NCBI RefSeq assembly: GCF_000159435.1
Contig: NZ_GG693415.1
Location: 164,536 to 228,535 of the forward strand
DNA length: 64,000 bases
Direction: 5' to 3'
From: Limosilactobacillus vaginalis DSM 5837 = ATCC 49540
Lineage (GTDB): Bacteria; Bacillota; Bacilli; Lactobacillales; Lactobacillaceae
Under the pieces are notes generated by a model. The model did no database searches, was not told the origin of the DNA, and saw nothing but the letters and a program-made list of their open reading frames with translations. Position 1 is the first letter of the stretch. Each line of letters starts with the position of its first letter. Shown here piece after piece: positions 46,273-54,963 of this stretch. Made by a program: the position numbers and the translations under genes.

Positions 46273-47409
46273 ATGACTAAAAAGTTAAACATCGCATTGC
46301 TATTTGGTGGCAACTCATCTGAGCATGATGTTTCAAAACGTTCGGCACATAATATTTATGATGCCCTTGATAAAGATAAGTATAACGTTAGCTTATTTAT
46401 GTTCACCAAAGACGGAATCCTTCTTGGCAATAGCGCATCACAGCGAATCTTTAATGGTGACGATGAAGATCAGGTTGTTCAAGAAGAATACCAAAAAATG
46501 AACCTGAACCAACCACTAGCACCAATTATGGCATTAAACGAGATGAAGGCTGTTGATCTCTTCTTCCCGGTAATTCATGGTAACCTTGGAGAAGATGGAA
46601 CTGTTCAGGGGCTTTTTAAGCTCTTGAAGAAGCCGTATGTTGGTTCTAATATTGCGGCCAGTGCGATGGCCTTTGATAAGGACTTAACCAAGAAGATCCT
46701 CACAGAAGCCGGAATTCGGAATACTCCTTACGTAGTGGTTACACCAGAAAACCGGGCAGATTATCCATGGGCTAAGGTTGAAGAAAAAATTGGTGACTTG
46801 GCATTCGTAAAGCCGGCTAAGCAAGGTTCCTCTGTTGGGATCCATAAGGTAACGAATGCCGAAGAATACGAAAAGGCGTTGGATGATGCCTTTAAATATG
46901 ACTACAAGATTCTTGTAGAACAAGGAATTGATCACCCGCAAGAAGTTGAAATCTCAATTCTTGGAAATGAGCATCCGGTAGCTTCTAAGCTTGGGGCTGT
47001 TCGTGTCCCTGAAGGTGATTCATTCTATAACTATGAAAATAAATTTGTGGATGCCAGTGGGGTTGTTTTTGAATTACCAGTAAAGTTGCCAGAATACTTA
47101 ACTGAAGAAATTACTTCAATGGCTTTGAAAGCGTACAAGGTTCTCGGTATGAAGGGGATGGCACGGATTGATTTCTTGGTTGATTCGAATAATGTGCCAT
47201 ACCTTGGTGAACCAAATACCTTACCAGGATTCACTAATATTAGTTTGTATCCACAAATGTGGGAAGTTTCAGGAATTGGTTATTCCGATTTGATTGATCG
47301 ATTAATTCAGCTCGGCTTAGAAGAATTTGATCGGAATAGTAAGATTAAATATGACTTCCGTAAACTTGGTGAAGAAAAAGTCGGCACTAAAAAATACAAT
47401 GAAGATTAA
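46273..47409 (+). CDS. ddl: D-alanine-D-alanine/D-lactate ligase
   Basis: 378 residues, ATP-grasp ligase joining D-Ala to the second residue of the peptidoglycan pentapeptide terminus. N-terminal LLFGGNSSEHDVS, the lid KPAKQGSSVGIHKV, and the Mg site EPNTLPGFTNIS are intact. In the omega-loop the segment is SFYNYENKFVD: F258 sits where D-Ala-D-Ala ligases have Tyr. In Leuconostoc and lactobacilli this Phe marks D-Ala-D-Lac ligases and intrinsic vancomycin resistance. I choose ATG 46273 after AAGGTGG; the longer frame is noncoding-like and contains the promoter. Confidence 0.93.
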   Translation: MTKKLNIALLFGGNSSEHDVSKRSAHNIYDALDKDKYNVSLFMFTKDGILLGNSASQRIFNGDDEDQVVQEEYQKMNLNQPLAPIMALNEMKAVDLFFPVIHGNLGEDGTVQGLFKLLKKPYVGSNIAASAMAFDKDLTKKILTEAGIRNTPYVVVTPENRADYPWAKVEEKIGDLAFVKPAKQGSSVGIHKVTNAEEYEKALDDAFKYDYKILVEQGIDHPQEVEISILGNEHPVASKLGAVRVPEGDSFYNYENKFVDASGVVFELPVKLPEYLTEEITSMALKAYKVLGMKGMARIDFLVDSNNVPYLGEPNTLPGFTNISLYPQMWEVSGIGYSDLIDRLIQLGLEEFDRNSKIKYDFRKLGEEKVGTKKYNED

Positions 47410-47498
47410 GCAAATATGGGGTAAATTATAACGTTTTTATTTATATCCATATTCACAAAAATTGTCTATTAAGATAAATAAGGATCATGAAAAATGAG

Positions 47499-47535
47499 GG
47501 AACTGGCAAAAAATATAGGTTGCCGGTTCCTTTTT
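47499..47535 (+). terminator. intrinsic terminator after ddl
   Basis: GGAACTGGCAA (47499-47509) pairs with TTGCCGGTTCC (47520-47530), one G-U, then five T. Confidence 0.92.
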
Positions 47536-47568
47536 GCTCCGGATTTCTTCGCATAACATCATGATTAG

Positions 47569-47577
47569 TGCTATAAT
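47569..47577 (+). promoter_or_regulatory. extended -10 promoter of the HTH/TPR gene
   Basis: TGCTATAAT is an extended -10, about 90 nt before the start codon, leaving a leader of roughly 85 nt in which I see no clear structure. Confidence 0.5.
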
Positions 47578-47668
47578 GCATAAGGATATTTTCAACTATG
47601 GTTTGTAGATCATTTGATCTTTCCAATAATTTTAGTCATATTATTAATAAGTTGAGGAAGGGAAGAAA

Positions 47669-48511
47669 ATGAAACTCCGAGGAGACGTCTTAAAGAAAAT
47701 TCGCCGCAAAAGAGGTTTATCACAGACAGCATTGGCAGAAGGTATCTGTACCCAGGCAACGATTAGTTTAATGGAAAAGCAGAACCGGTTGCCTAAAATG
47801 AATATTCTGACTGCAATTTGTGAGCGGCTAAATATTCCCACAGAACGAATTGTGGAGAATAGCGGAAGTGGTATTAATGACCAATTCAACGCAATTGTAA
47901 ACGAGCTGATTGCTGGTAAGTATGAGACCGCTGCGGAGACATTAAACAAGATTCCAGTAAAGAAGCTGGAGAGTGATTTTGATAAGCAACGGTATTATTA
48001 CCTATTAGGAATGGTTCAAGTCAAATCTAATAAGATTGATGAAGCAATCTTTAACTTTGAATTGGTATTAACCCAGTTTGCGACAACAAGCGCTAATATT
48101 TACCTTGCAATGACTACTGCGGGGATGGCGTTAGCATATTATAAACGTGATGATCCAGAGCGGGCAGCAAGGTTAACTGATCGAGCAGTTCGCTTGATTG
48201 ACAATAAAAAGTTAATCGGAAGCCTACACCAGTGGGCATTAATTTATTGCCAACTTGGTGAGCTTTACAGCAACTTGGGCAGTTATAAGGACTCAAAAGA
48301 CATTGTTGAACGTGGAATCGAACTTTGTCGTGAGCATGATTCGTTGTTCATTTTAGATGAACTATACCTTATTCGGGGGAAAGACGAACTAGCATTGGGT
48401 GAGGATAAGCAAGCAAAAGAAACCTTGGAAATTGCCCGAAGTATTAGCATAGCGCGTCGTGAATCCTTCGTTAAGGATGAAATTGCTGCTGAATTAAAGA
48501 AATTAAAGTAA
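47669..48511 (+). CDS. HTH transcriptional regulator with TPR-like domain (RRNPP type)
   Basis: 280 residues. N-terminal XRE-type helix-turn-helix (about 5-60; LSQTALAEGICTQATISLMEK), then a helical repeat region of TPR character (about 70-275). The architecture is that of Rgg/PlcR/PrgX peptide-responsive regulators. No small peptide gene or exporter is adjacent, so the signal is unknown. GGAAGGG precedes the ATG. The gene ends just before a perfect terminator, behind which a group II intron is inserted. Confidence 0.8.
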   Translation: MKLRGDVLKKIRRKRGLSQTALAEGICTQATISLMEKQNRLPKMNILTAICERLNIPTERIVENSGSGINDQFNAIVNELIAGKYETAAETLNKIPVKKLESDFDKQRYYYLLGMVQVKSNKIDEAIFNFELVLTQFATTSANIYLAMTTAGMALAYYKRDDPERAARLTDRAVRLIDNKKLIGSLHQWALIYCQLGELYSNLGSYKDSKDIVERGIELCREHDSLFILDELYLIRGKDELALGEDKQAKETLEIARSISIARRESFVKDEIAAELKKLK

Positions 48512-48517
48512 AAAGGA

Positions 48518-48557
48518 ATCGCTAGTTACGGTAATTATCGTAGCTAGCGATTTTTTT
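48518..48557 (+). terminator. intrinsic terminator, group IIC intron insertion site
   Basis: ATCGCTAGTTACG (48518-48530) and CGTAGCTAGCGAT (48539-48551) pair with one G-U; seven T follow. The intron begins three bases after the T run. Confidence 0.93.
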
Positions 48558-48559
48558 AA

Positions 48560-50474
48560 GTGCGCCCGGATGGGTATTAGCTAGGCGGTGAAAGTCTACT
48601 ATGGGCCGTAGTAGTCGGAACCATGAGCTGAGGACAAGGGTGTCCACTGTGAGGTGGAATCTGAAGGAAGTCTAAGGCAAAGTACTGCACCGATGAACAA
48701 GAAGTAGCTATAAGGCTGAGGGTAACTGGATAAGGTTGCTTAACAAACTGAAGTCCAATACTACTCGAAGTTACTCTCAGTAAAGCTGACGGTGACATGG
48801 TACGAAAGTTAATATTCTTACCCGGGGAGGTCTGGCCTACACGTTTCCGACAAGAGGAATGAGCGAAATTCCACAGAAACAAGCGGTGCAGTGATGTAGC
48901 GTTGAGTAAGTCAGAAGTCAGCTGAGGTCATAGTAGTCTGGCTATCTGGACGAAGGACCGAACGACAATAACTTGTAACTTATATCGGAGGTGTAATCAG
49001 GTGCGACAATCGCAGAAAACAGAACCACAAGCTGACCGCTTGTCGAGGATAGGTTTGAAAAACCGAAAGTACACAAGGGCGCGTAGTACCGATTATGGTG
49101 AAGGTAAAGGTATGAGTGTCACTATCCAAGATTTAGTCTTGGACCGCAATAACCTTAATCAGGCTTATTTGCGAGTTAAGAGAAATAAAGGAGCAGCGGG
49201 CATTGACGATATGACTGTCGATGACTTACTGTCGTACCTCAGGGAAAATAAAACGGAGTTAATTACCAGTTTACGTGAGGGCAATTATAAGCCAGCACCA
49301 GTTAAACGGGTGGAAATTCCGAAGCCCAATGGTGGAGTAAGAAAACTTGGAATACCAATAGTGGTGGACCGCATGGTCCAGCAGGCAGTTGTTCAGGTGC
49401 TTACGCCAATTTTTGAGCGCATTTTCTCTGACAATAGTTTTGACTTTCGCCCTCATCGTGGTGCCCAAGACGCAATCGCCAAGGTAGTTAAACTATATAA
49501 TCATGGTTATCGACGAGTAGTCGATTTAGACCTTAAGGCCTATTTTGACAACGTCAACCATGATTTAATGATTAAATACCTCCAACAGTATATTGATGAC
49601 CCATGGACATTAAGACTTATTCGTAAATTTCTAACGAGCGGGGTCTTAGACCATGGGCTTTTCGCTTTTCGCTAGGAGTGATAAAGGAACTCCGCAAGGA
49701 GGACCACTGTCACCATTACTGGCAAATATCTATTTAAATGAGCTGGACAAGGAGTTGACCAGACGTGGCCATCACTTTGTACGCTATGCGGACGATTGTA
49801 ACATCTATGTTAAAAGTCAACGGGCCGGAGAACGAGTAATGCGCAGTATTACCCACTTCCTTGAGAAAAAGTTGAAGGTTAAAGTTAACCCAGATAAAAC
49901 TAAAGTTGGTAGTCCCTTAAGATTGAAGTTTCTTGGATTTTCACTAGGTGTAGACCGGAACGGTGCCTATACCCGGCCGGCCAATCAATCGCAACAACGA
50001 GTAAAACAAGCATTGAAGTTGTTAACCAAACGCAATCGAGGAGTTTCCCTGATTAAAATGTTTGAGGAAATCCATCAAAAGATGCGCGGCTGGCTTCAGT
50101 ATTACTCAATTGGGAAATTAGCCAATTTTATTCATCGCCTTGACCAATGGTTAAGGGCGCGAATAAGGCAATATATCTGGAAGCAATGGAAGAAGTTTAA
50201 AACTAAGGTTACTAACTTACAGAAGTTAGGTCTGTCTTACCGTGATGCGTACGTCTTCGCTAGTACCCGTAAGGGTTACTGGCGGACTGCTCACAGTAAG
50301 ACGCTGAATTATTCTCTAACTAACAGAAAACTGGAGCACCTTGGACTAATAAACCTGTCCAAGACGCTCCAGTCAATTCAAAGTGATTAAGTTGTCGAAC
50401 CGCCGTATACGGAACCGTACGTACGGTGGTGTGAGAGGTCGATAATTGAACTAATCAATTATCTCCTACTCGAT
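48560..50474 (+). mobile_element. group IIC intron (bacterial class C)
   Basis: About 1915 bp. The 5' end GTGCGCCCGGATGGGT is a typical group II start. The 3' end holds a domain V-like hairpin (about 50397-50431, CGTATACGG ... CCGTACGTACGG) and a domain VI stem (GATAATTG/CAATTATC) with the intron ending in CGAT at 50474. The open reading frame sits in the domain IV position. Insertion directly behind an intrinsic terminator, and the RT type without an endonuclease domain, identify class C. Removing it joins TTTTTTTAA to TTACCA, the last codon of the convergent aldo/keto reductase gene. Boundaries are good to a few bases. Confidence 0.88.
49001..50390 (+). pseudogene. ltrA: group II intron reverse transcriptase/maturase, frameshifted
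   Basis: GTG start after GGAGGTG. Reading frame 1 covers RT blocks 0-4 (RVKRNKGAAGIDDMTVDDL, PIPKPNGG-like VEIPKPNGGVRKLGIP, FRPHRGAQDAI, DLKAYFDNVNHD) and stops at 49673. A second frame resumes with GTPQGGPLSPLLANIYLNEL, the active-site YADD, and domain X (MRGWLQYYSIGKL, YIWKQWKKFKTKV). The break is an exact 7-bp tandem duplication, CTTTTCG twice at 49658-49671; with one copy removed the protein reads through as 460 residues. As it stands, no intact maturase is made. Confidence 0.92.
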
Positions 50475-51314
50475 TTACCATTTTTGGTTATATTCATATA
50501 CTAGTGCTGGCTCCTTACCGACACGGGTAAAGTCGTTTAAACCGTCAATTGCGGCCATTTCCTCAGCAGTAAGAGAGAAATTATAAATGTCAATATTCTG
50601 CTTTATCCGTGCTTCGTGAACTGACTTAGGGATGAAAGCTACTCCGCTTTGCAGGTGCCAACGAAGGACGATTTGGGCGGGTGATTTGCCGTGCTTTTTT
50701 GCAATTTTTTCCAAGATGGGGTTAGTAAGAATTGTCCCGCGGCCAAGCGGACTCCACGCTTGAGTAACAATGCCATGTTGATGATCGTATTCAATTAGTG
50801 GCTTTTGATTTAATCGTGGATGACGTTCAACTTGGTTCATAACTGGCATCTCGTGGGCTTGAGTAGCAAGATATTGTAAATGAATTATTTGGTAGTTACT
50901 GACACCGATTGAACGAGTAAGTCCCTGCTTCTTTAATTCTTCAAGGGCAGCCCAAGTATCGAAAAATGCTCGTTCAATTGGCCAATGGATCAAGAGAAGG
51001 TTTACATAATCCAGCTTCAATTTATGAAGAGAATCCTTAACTGAGAGGATGGTTCTTTTAAAACCCTGATTTGGCTCAGCAACTTTAGTGGTAATGAAGA
51101 GCTTTTTTCGTGGCAGAGATAGCTCTTGGAGGGCAGCACCAACTTCAGCCTCGTTTTTGTATAGCTGGGCGGTATCAAAAAGCCGGTAACCAGCATTATA
51201 TGCATTTCGGATTGAAGATGTAATTGTACTCTGATCAGTAATCTTGTAGAGACCGAATCCTTCTTGTGGCATTAATTGACCATCTGCTAATTTTAATAGG
51301 TTAACGTTCTCCAT
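50475..51314 (-). CDS. aldo/keto reductase
   Basis: 279 residues, NADPH-dependent AKR of the 2,5-diketogluconate reductase type. Catalytic residues visible: Asp and Tyr in DTAQLYKNE (about 47-55), Lys in TTKV (about 77), His in LLIHWP (about 110). The cofactor motif IPKSVHEARIKQN is near residue 230. The ATG is one base after the stop codon of the AraR-type pseudogene, and its RBS (AAAGGAG) lies inside that gene. Its stop codon directly abuts the intron 3' end. Substrate unknown; linkage to AraR suggests a sugar. Confidence 0.9.
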   Translation of the reverse strand: MENVNLLKLADGQLMPQEGFGLYKITDQSTITSSIRNAYNAGYRLFDTAQLYKNEAEVGAALQELSLPRKKLFITTKVAEPNQGFKRTILSVKDSLHKLKLDYVNLLLIHWPIERAFFDTWAALEELKKQGLTRSIGVSNYQIIHLQYLATQAHEMPVMNQVERHPRLNQKPLIEYDHQHGIVTQAWSPLGRGTILTNPILEKIAKKHGKSPAQIVLRWHLQSGVAFIPKSVHEARIKQNIDIYNFSLTAEEMAAIDGLNDFTRVGKEPALVYEYNQKW

Positions 51315-51315
51315 A

Positions 51316-52396
51316 TTAATTCTCCTTTGATCTTACAAGAATTGCTGAATCACGTTTAATAATTTGTGGAGTATAGAACTTCGATGTGACTGATTTATCA
51401 TTAATCATGTCGATGATCATTTCTCCGGCATCTTCGCCTAGCTGCCGTTTAGGGTGGTTGACTGTTGTTAGTTTCGGGGTAATCAGTTGGGCCATTTCAT
51501 AGTTATCAAAACCAACAACAGAAATATCGTGAGGAACTTGAAGTCCTTGAGATTGAAGGTGACTGATGATCCGGGTAGCCAGCTCATCGTTATAACAGGC
51601 AATTGCGGTGATGTGCGGGTTGGCTTTAAGGATCGTATCAGCTTTATTCACGATATCCGTAAAGGCATCGTTTGATTGGTACATTACAATATTTGATTTA
51701 GTAATTGGAATGTTTTCTTCCTGATATGCTTGGACCATTCCACTCATCCGGTTAACACCCTGTTGATCATTAATTTGAAAGATTCCTAGAATGTTAGAAT
51801 GTCCTAATTTGAATAAATATTTAGTTAGTTCTTTTTCGGCTTCAAGGTCTTTAGTAAGCAGGGTGGGGAAAGAGAAACCAGGGTAAGTAGAGTGAAAGAG
51901 GATAGTTGGAATGTGGTAATTTTGTAGCTGACGATAAAGATCGAGGTTTGAGTTAGGAAGAGCACTTTGGGTTGGCTCGATAATCAAGCCAGCGATCTTT
52001 AAGTCAAGCATGTTTAAAAGTGTCTGTCGTTCACGATCATGGTTATTTAATGTGTTTCCGACAATTAATGAGTAACCCTGATCAGTGACAACACTATCGA
52101 TTCCCGAAATAATTGATGGAAAAATGTAGTCTGCCATATGGGTACTAATGACTCCAATGATCTTATTTTTTCGGGAGTCGACCAATCACGTTGCCAATCT
52201 TGCACAAACATCCCCCCCCCACCCTGAATGCGGTAGATGTAGTGTTCGTTTTCTAGGTCACCAACGGCACGACGAATCGTATAGCGCGAAACATCAAATC
52301 GCTTCATCCGGTTGGTAGCTTCTCATTAATTTTGTATTTACCATCAATAATCTCATTCCGTAGGGTCTGCTTAACGGTTTCGTATTTCACTTTCAA
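51316..52396 (-). pseudogene. araR: AraR-type repressor (GntR HTH + LacI-like ligand domain), frameshifted
   Basis: Begins at TTG 52396 behind AGGAG with LKVKYETVKQTLRNEIIDGK... EKLPT, the start of a GntR winged helix. About 10 bases are then missing, losing the frame just before MKRFDVSRYTIRRAVGDLE. This second frame continues through a run of nine G (RIQGGGGMFVQDWQRDW; relatives have three Gly), then one base is missing and the ligand domain follows in a third frame (VDSRKNKIIGVISTHMADYIFPSIISG to the end). The order matches Bacillus AraR, the arabinose-responsive repressor. Not functional as one protein; the ligand domain alone could start at TTG 52185. Confidence 0.88.
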
Positions 52397-52424
52397 AATG
52401 AGAACTCCTGTTCTTATAAGGAAT

Positions 52425-52466
52425 AATTAAAAAAACTCCATAACTAGTATTAATAATTATGGAGTT
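52425..52466 (-). terminator. intrinsic terminator after usp
   Basis: AACTCCATAA (52434-52443) and TTATGGAGTT (52457-52466) are perfect complements; on the minus strand a T run follows. Confidence 0.85.
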
Positions 52467-52486
52467 CTTGTTAGATTTAGTTAGGG

Positions 52487-52975
52487 TTACTTCTTTTTCT
52501 TCTTGTCAACTTCAATTGGCTTGTTATCTAAGTCAGTCCGAACAACTAATACATCACAGATTGCCATCCGAGTAACATATTCGGTAACAGAACCAATTAA
52601 GATCCGTTCAACAGCATTTAACCCTGTAGCACCGATCATAATTAGGTTAGCGTTCATTTCCTTTGGCACATCCCGGGCAATAATTGTCTTAGGTGCACCA
52701 TATTCAATTGAGTAGTTGACATTCTTAACACCCTTGTCTTTAGCATAATCAATATACTTATCAAGAGTCTTCTTTGCGGTTTCGGTAACTTGTTCAACCA
52801 TTGAACTATCGAAACTGGAAATGTTTTGGAATGCCCGGGTATCAACAACGTGTAATAACCGTAATTCTGTTTCTTCACCATTCCGCTTAGCAACAGCGAC
52901 AGCCTTCTTGAAAGCTAATTCAGCTTCTTCAGAACCGTCAACTGGAACCAAAATATGTTTGTATTGTTGAGCCAT
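52487..52975 (-). CDS. universal stress protein (UspA family)
   Basis: 162 residues. Starts with KHILVPVDGSEEAELAFKKAV, and carries the ATP-binding motif G2xG9xG(S/T) in GATGLNAVERILIGSVTEYV near residue 122. A cytosolic dimeric nucleotide-binding stress protein. Lysine-rich tail (DKKKKK). AAGGAGG precedes the ATG. Monocistronic. Confidence 0.92.
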   Translation of the reverse strand: MAQQYKHILVPVDGSEEAELAFKKAVAVAKRNGEETELRLLHVVDTRAFQNISSFDSSMVEQVTETAKKTLDKYIDYAKDKGVKNVNYSIEYGAPKTIIARDVPKEMNANLIMIGATGLNAVERILIGSVTEYVTRMAICDVLVVRTDLDNKPIEVDKKKKK

Positions 52976-53046
52976 ATTGTGGTGCCTCCTTAATTATTTA
53001 CTTCTATTATACACTGAAACAAAAATGACAGTAAAGACTCAAGCGT

Positions 53047-53346
53047 CTAGTTTTTTCGTTGTTCTGCCTGAAAATATCCCATTAATGAATAAGCCATTAA
53101 AGTTTCACAAACACAACCGATAACGACCATTGTAACGATAAACAAAATTGAGTTAGTCCAGGCTGATATTATTGCTAAGACACCGATGATTAATAGCAGG
53201 ATTCCCCAGATAATCAATGCTTTGGAAAGGGGAGCCTGACGTTCAGGATGAAAGATTAGAAATGACTTATGAAGGTGGGTTAAGAAAAAGCAACCTTCAA
53301 ACGCTGCAATTAAACCGAAGAGGGTCATTAAGATTGATAATAGCAT
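53047..53346 (-). CDS. small membrane protein of unknown function
   Basis: 99 residues with three hydrophobic segments (about 2-22, 42-62, 65-90) and a short basic loop (HPERQAPLSK). GAGG precedes the ATG. It lies downstream of the 6S RNA terminator on the same strand. No family recognised. Confidence 0.6.
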   Translation of the reverse strand: MLLSILMTLFGLIAAFEGCFFLTHLHKSFLIFHPERQAPLSKALIIWGILLLIIGVLAIISAWTNSILFIVTMVVIGCVCETLMAYSLMGYFQAEQRKN

Positions 53347-53377
53347 AGATAAACCTCACATTATTATTTGAAAGATA

Positions 53378-53423
53378 AATTAAGGAGGCTGGAAAATGAT
53401 GTTGCTTTCCAGCCTCCTTAATT
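53378..53423. terminator. very strong terminator after the 6S RNA candidate
   Basis: Eighteen-base arms at 53378-53395 and 53406-53423 are exact complements around a 10-nt loop; flanking sequence is A/T-rich on both sides. Confidence 0.9.
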
Positions 53424-53433
53424 GGTTATGTAC

Positions 53434-53622
53434 GAAAACTCCGTTAGTGCCGTTAATTGTCATTCAGTGTTGACCTGTGTTTAAGACAGGTGGGACATGG
53501 CTGTTAGCTATTCAGTTACCAAGTGAAAAGGCATACTGGCCAACTAACGAAGCATTAGTCCCAATTTTATAAGACTGTAAGGCAAACCTGCGTTTAGACA
53601 ACGCGTACACCACAGAATTTTC
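53434..53622 (-). ncRNA. ssrS: 6S RNA candidate
   Basis: A 189-nt minus-strand unit between rarA and its own terminator. The ends pair (GAAAATTC at 53622-53615 with GAGTTTTC ending at 53434). Further paired blocks give a long rod: TTGTC/GACAA and TGGGAC/GTCCCA on either side of a large central bubble. The 3' side of the bubble forms a small hairpin (ACCTGT/ACAGGT), as in Bacillus 6S-1. Position next to rarA (yrvN) matches Bacillus. 6S RNA binds the housekeeping RNA polymerase. Confidence 0.72.
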
Positions 53623-53629
53623 AACATAT

Positions 53630-53658
53630 ATATTAGCATGATCTGACTAAATTAGCAA
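53630..53658 (-). promoter_or_regulatory. promoter of the 6S RNA candidate
   Basis: On the minus strand TTGCTA (53658-53653) and TAATAT (53635-53630) are 17 nt apart, predicting a start near 53622, exactly where the paired RNA end begins. The -35 lies just past the rarA stop codon. Confidence 0.65.
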
Positions 53659-53662
53659 TTGG

Positions 53663-54961
53663 TTAAGGGTGTTGTGGATGGTGACGAAGACCGTTCCTTT
53701 GGGCATTTTTAAGTTGCCAATACTGGTTTCCAAGCGCTTGTTCGAAGCGGCCGTTCTTCTTTGGGTGGAAGTACTGAGCATTCTTGATCCTTTCTGGAAG
53801 GTATTGTTGGGCAACCCAATCTTGAGGGTAATCATGAGGAAATAAGTAATTAGTACCATGGCCTAACTTACTAGCACCCTTATAGTGGGCATCTTTCAGG
53901 TGGTCAGGAACTTCGCCTGTTCCACCGGCTCGGACTTGTTCTAGTGCACTGTCAACGGCACTAATTCCCGAATTGGATTTTGGCGAAAGACAAAGTTCAA
54001 TGACGACATCAGCTAATGGAATCCGTGCTTCAGGGAAACCGATTTGCTGGGCAGCTTGAACTGCGGTTACGGCCCGTTGGACTGCAGGCATGTTAGCAAG
54101 GCCAATATCTTCGTAAGCAATGATAATCAATCGCCGACAAATGCTGATGAGGTCGCCGGCTTCAATTAGCCTAGCAAGGTAATGGAGAGCGGCATCGGTA
54201 TCAGAACCCCGGATCGATTTTTGAAATGCGGAGATCACATCATAATGGGCATCTCCATCCCGATCACTAGCAATTGCTTTCTTTTGAACGCTTTCTTCAA
54301 TTACGGGGAGAGTGAGGTGGATTATACCATCTTTATCTGGATCAGTTGATTTGGCTGCTAATTCAAGGCCATTCAATGCACTCCGAAGATCGCCATTAGT
54401 TGCCGTTAATAATTGTTCTTCGGCATCCTGATCTAGTTTGATTGGCATCTTACCCAAGCCGCGTTCCGAATCGGTTAGGGCGCGGTTAACTGCGACTTTC
54501 ATATCTTCAATACTTAAAGGATGTACCGGGAAAATTTGGGTTCGGCTTCGAATTGCTGGGTTAATACTAATATAAGGATTTTCGGTTGTGGCACCAATAA
54601 GGATGATTCGACCATTCTCTAAGTGGGGAAGCAAAAAGTCCTGTTTGCTTTTATCTAAACGATGAATTTCATCAAGCAAGAGAATTACTGTTCCGCTCAT
54701 TTTTGCTTCTTCAGCAACCACTTGAAGATCCTTTTTTGTATCCGTTGCAGCGTTTAATTTACGAAAAGCATACTTGGTTGAACCAGCAATGGCACTAGCG
54801 ATACTTGTCTTTCCAGTACCAGGCGGTCCATAAAGAATTAGTGATGACAACATCCTTGCTTTGACCATTCGGGAAATAATTTTATTGGGACCGACGAGGT
54901 GTTGCTGACCAACGACTTCACTAAGGTTCCGTGGTCGCATTCGATATGCCAATGGTTGCAA
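53663..54961 (-). CDS. rarA: replication-associated recombination protein RarA/MgsA
   Basis: 432 residues, AAA+ ATPase. Walker A GPPGTGKT near residue 45, Walker B LLLDEIHR near 97, then the MgsA C-terminal tetramerisation domain (YHYKGASKLGHGTNYL-like segment present as HYKGASKLGHGTNY). Acts at stalled replication forks. TTG start; its RBS GGGAGG lies inside the end of the upstream gene, which ends 2 nt earlier. Confidence 0.94.
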   Translation of the reverse strand: MQPLAYRMRPRNLSEVVGQQHLVGPNKIISRMVKARMLSSLILYGPPGTGKTSIASAIAGSTKYAFRKLNAATDTKKDLQVVAEEAKMSGTVILLLDEIHRLDKSKQDFLLPHLENGRIILIGATTENPYISINPAIRSRTQIFPVHPLSIEDMKVAVNRALTDSERGLGKMPIKLDQDAEEQLLTATNGDLRSALNGLELAAKSTDPDKDGIIHLTLPVIEESVQKKAIASDRDGDAHYDVISAFQKSIRGSDTDAALHYLARLIEAGDLISICRRLIIIAYEDIGLANMPAVQRAVTAVQAAQQIGFPEARIPLADVVIELCLSPKSNSGISAVDSALEQVRAGGTGEVPDHLKDAHYKGASKLGHGTNYLFPHDYPQDWVAQQYLPERIKNAQYFHPKKNGRFEQALGNQYWQLKNAQRNGLRHHPQHP

Positions 54962-54963
54962 GA

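Noticed and set aside
49653-50390. Independent second reverse transcriptase gene
   Set aside because: It is the C-terminal part of the same protein, displaced by a 7-bp duplication; it lacks RT blocks 0-4 and its own RBS.
51316-52185. Intact stand-alone LacI-like regulator
   Set aside because: It lacks a DNA-binding domain, has only a TTG start without RBS, and the missing domain lies directly upstream in other frames.
53434-53622. Short protein-coding gene in the rarA spacer
   Set aside because: No open frame with a start and RBS spans it; self-complementary ends and promoter/terminator geometry indicate RNA.
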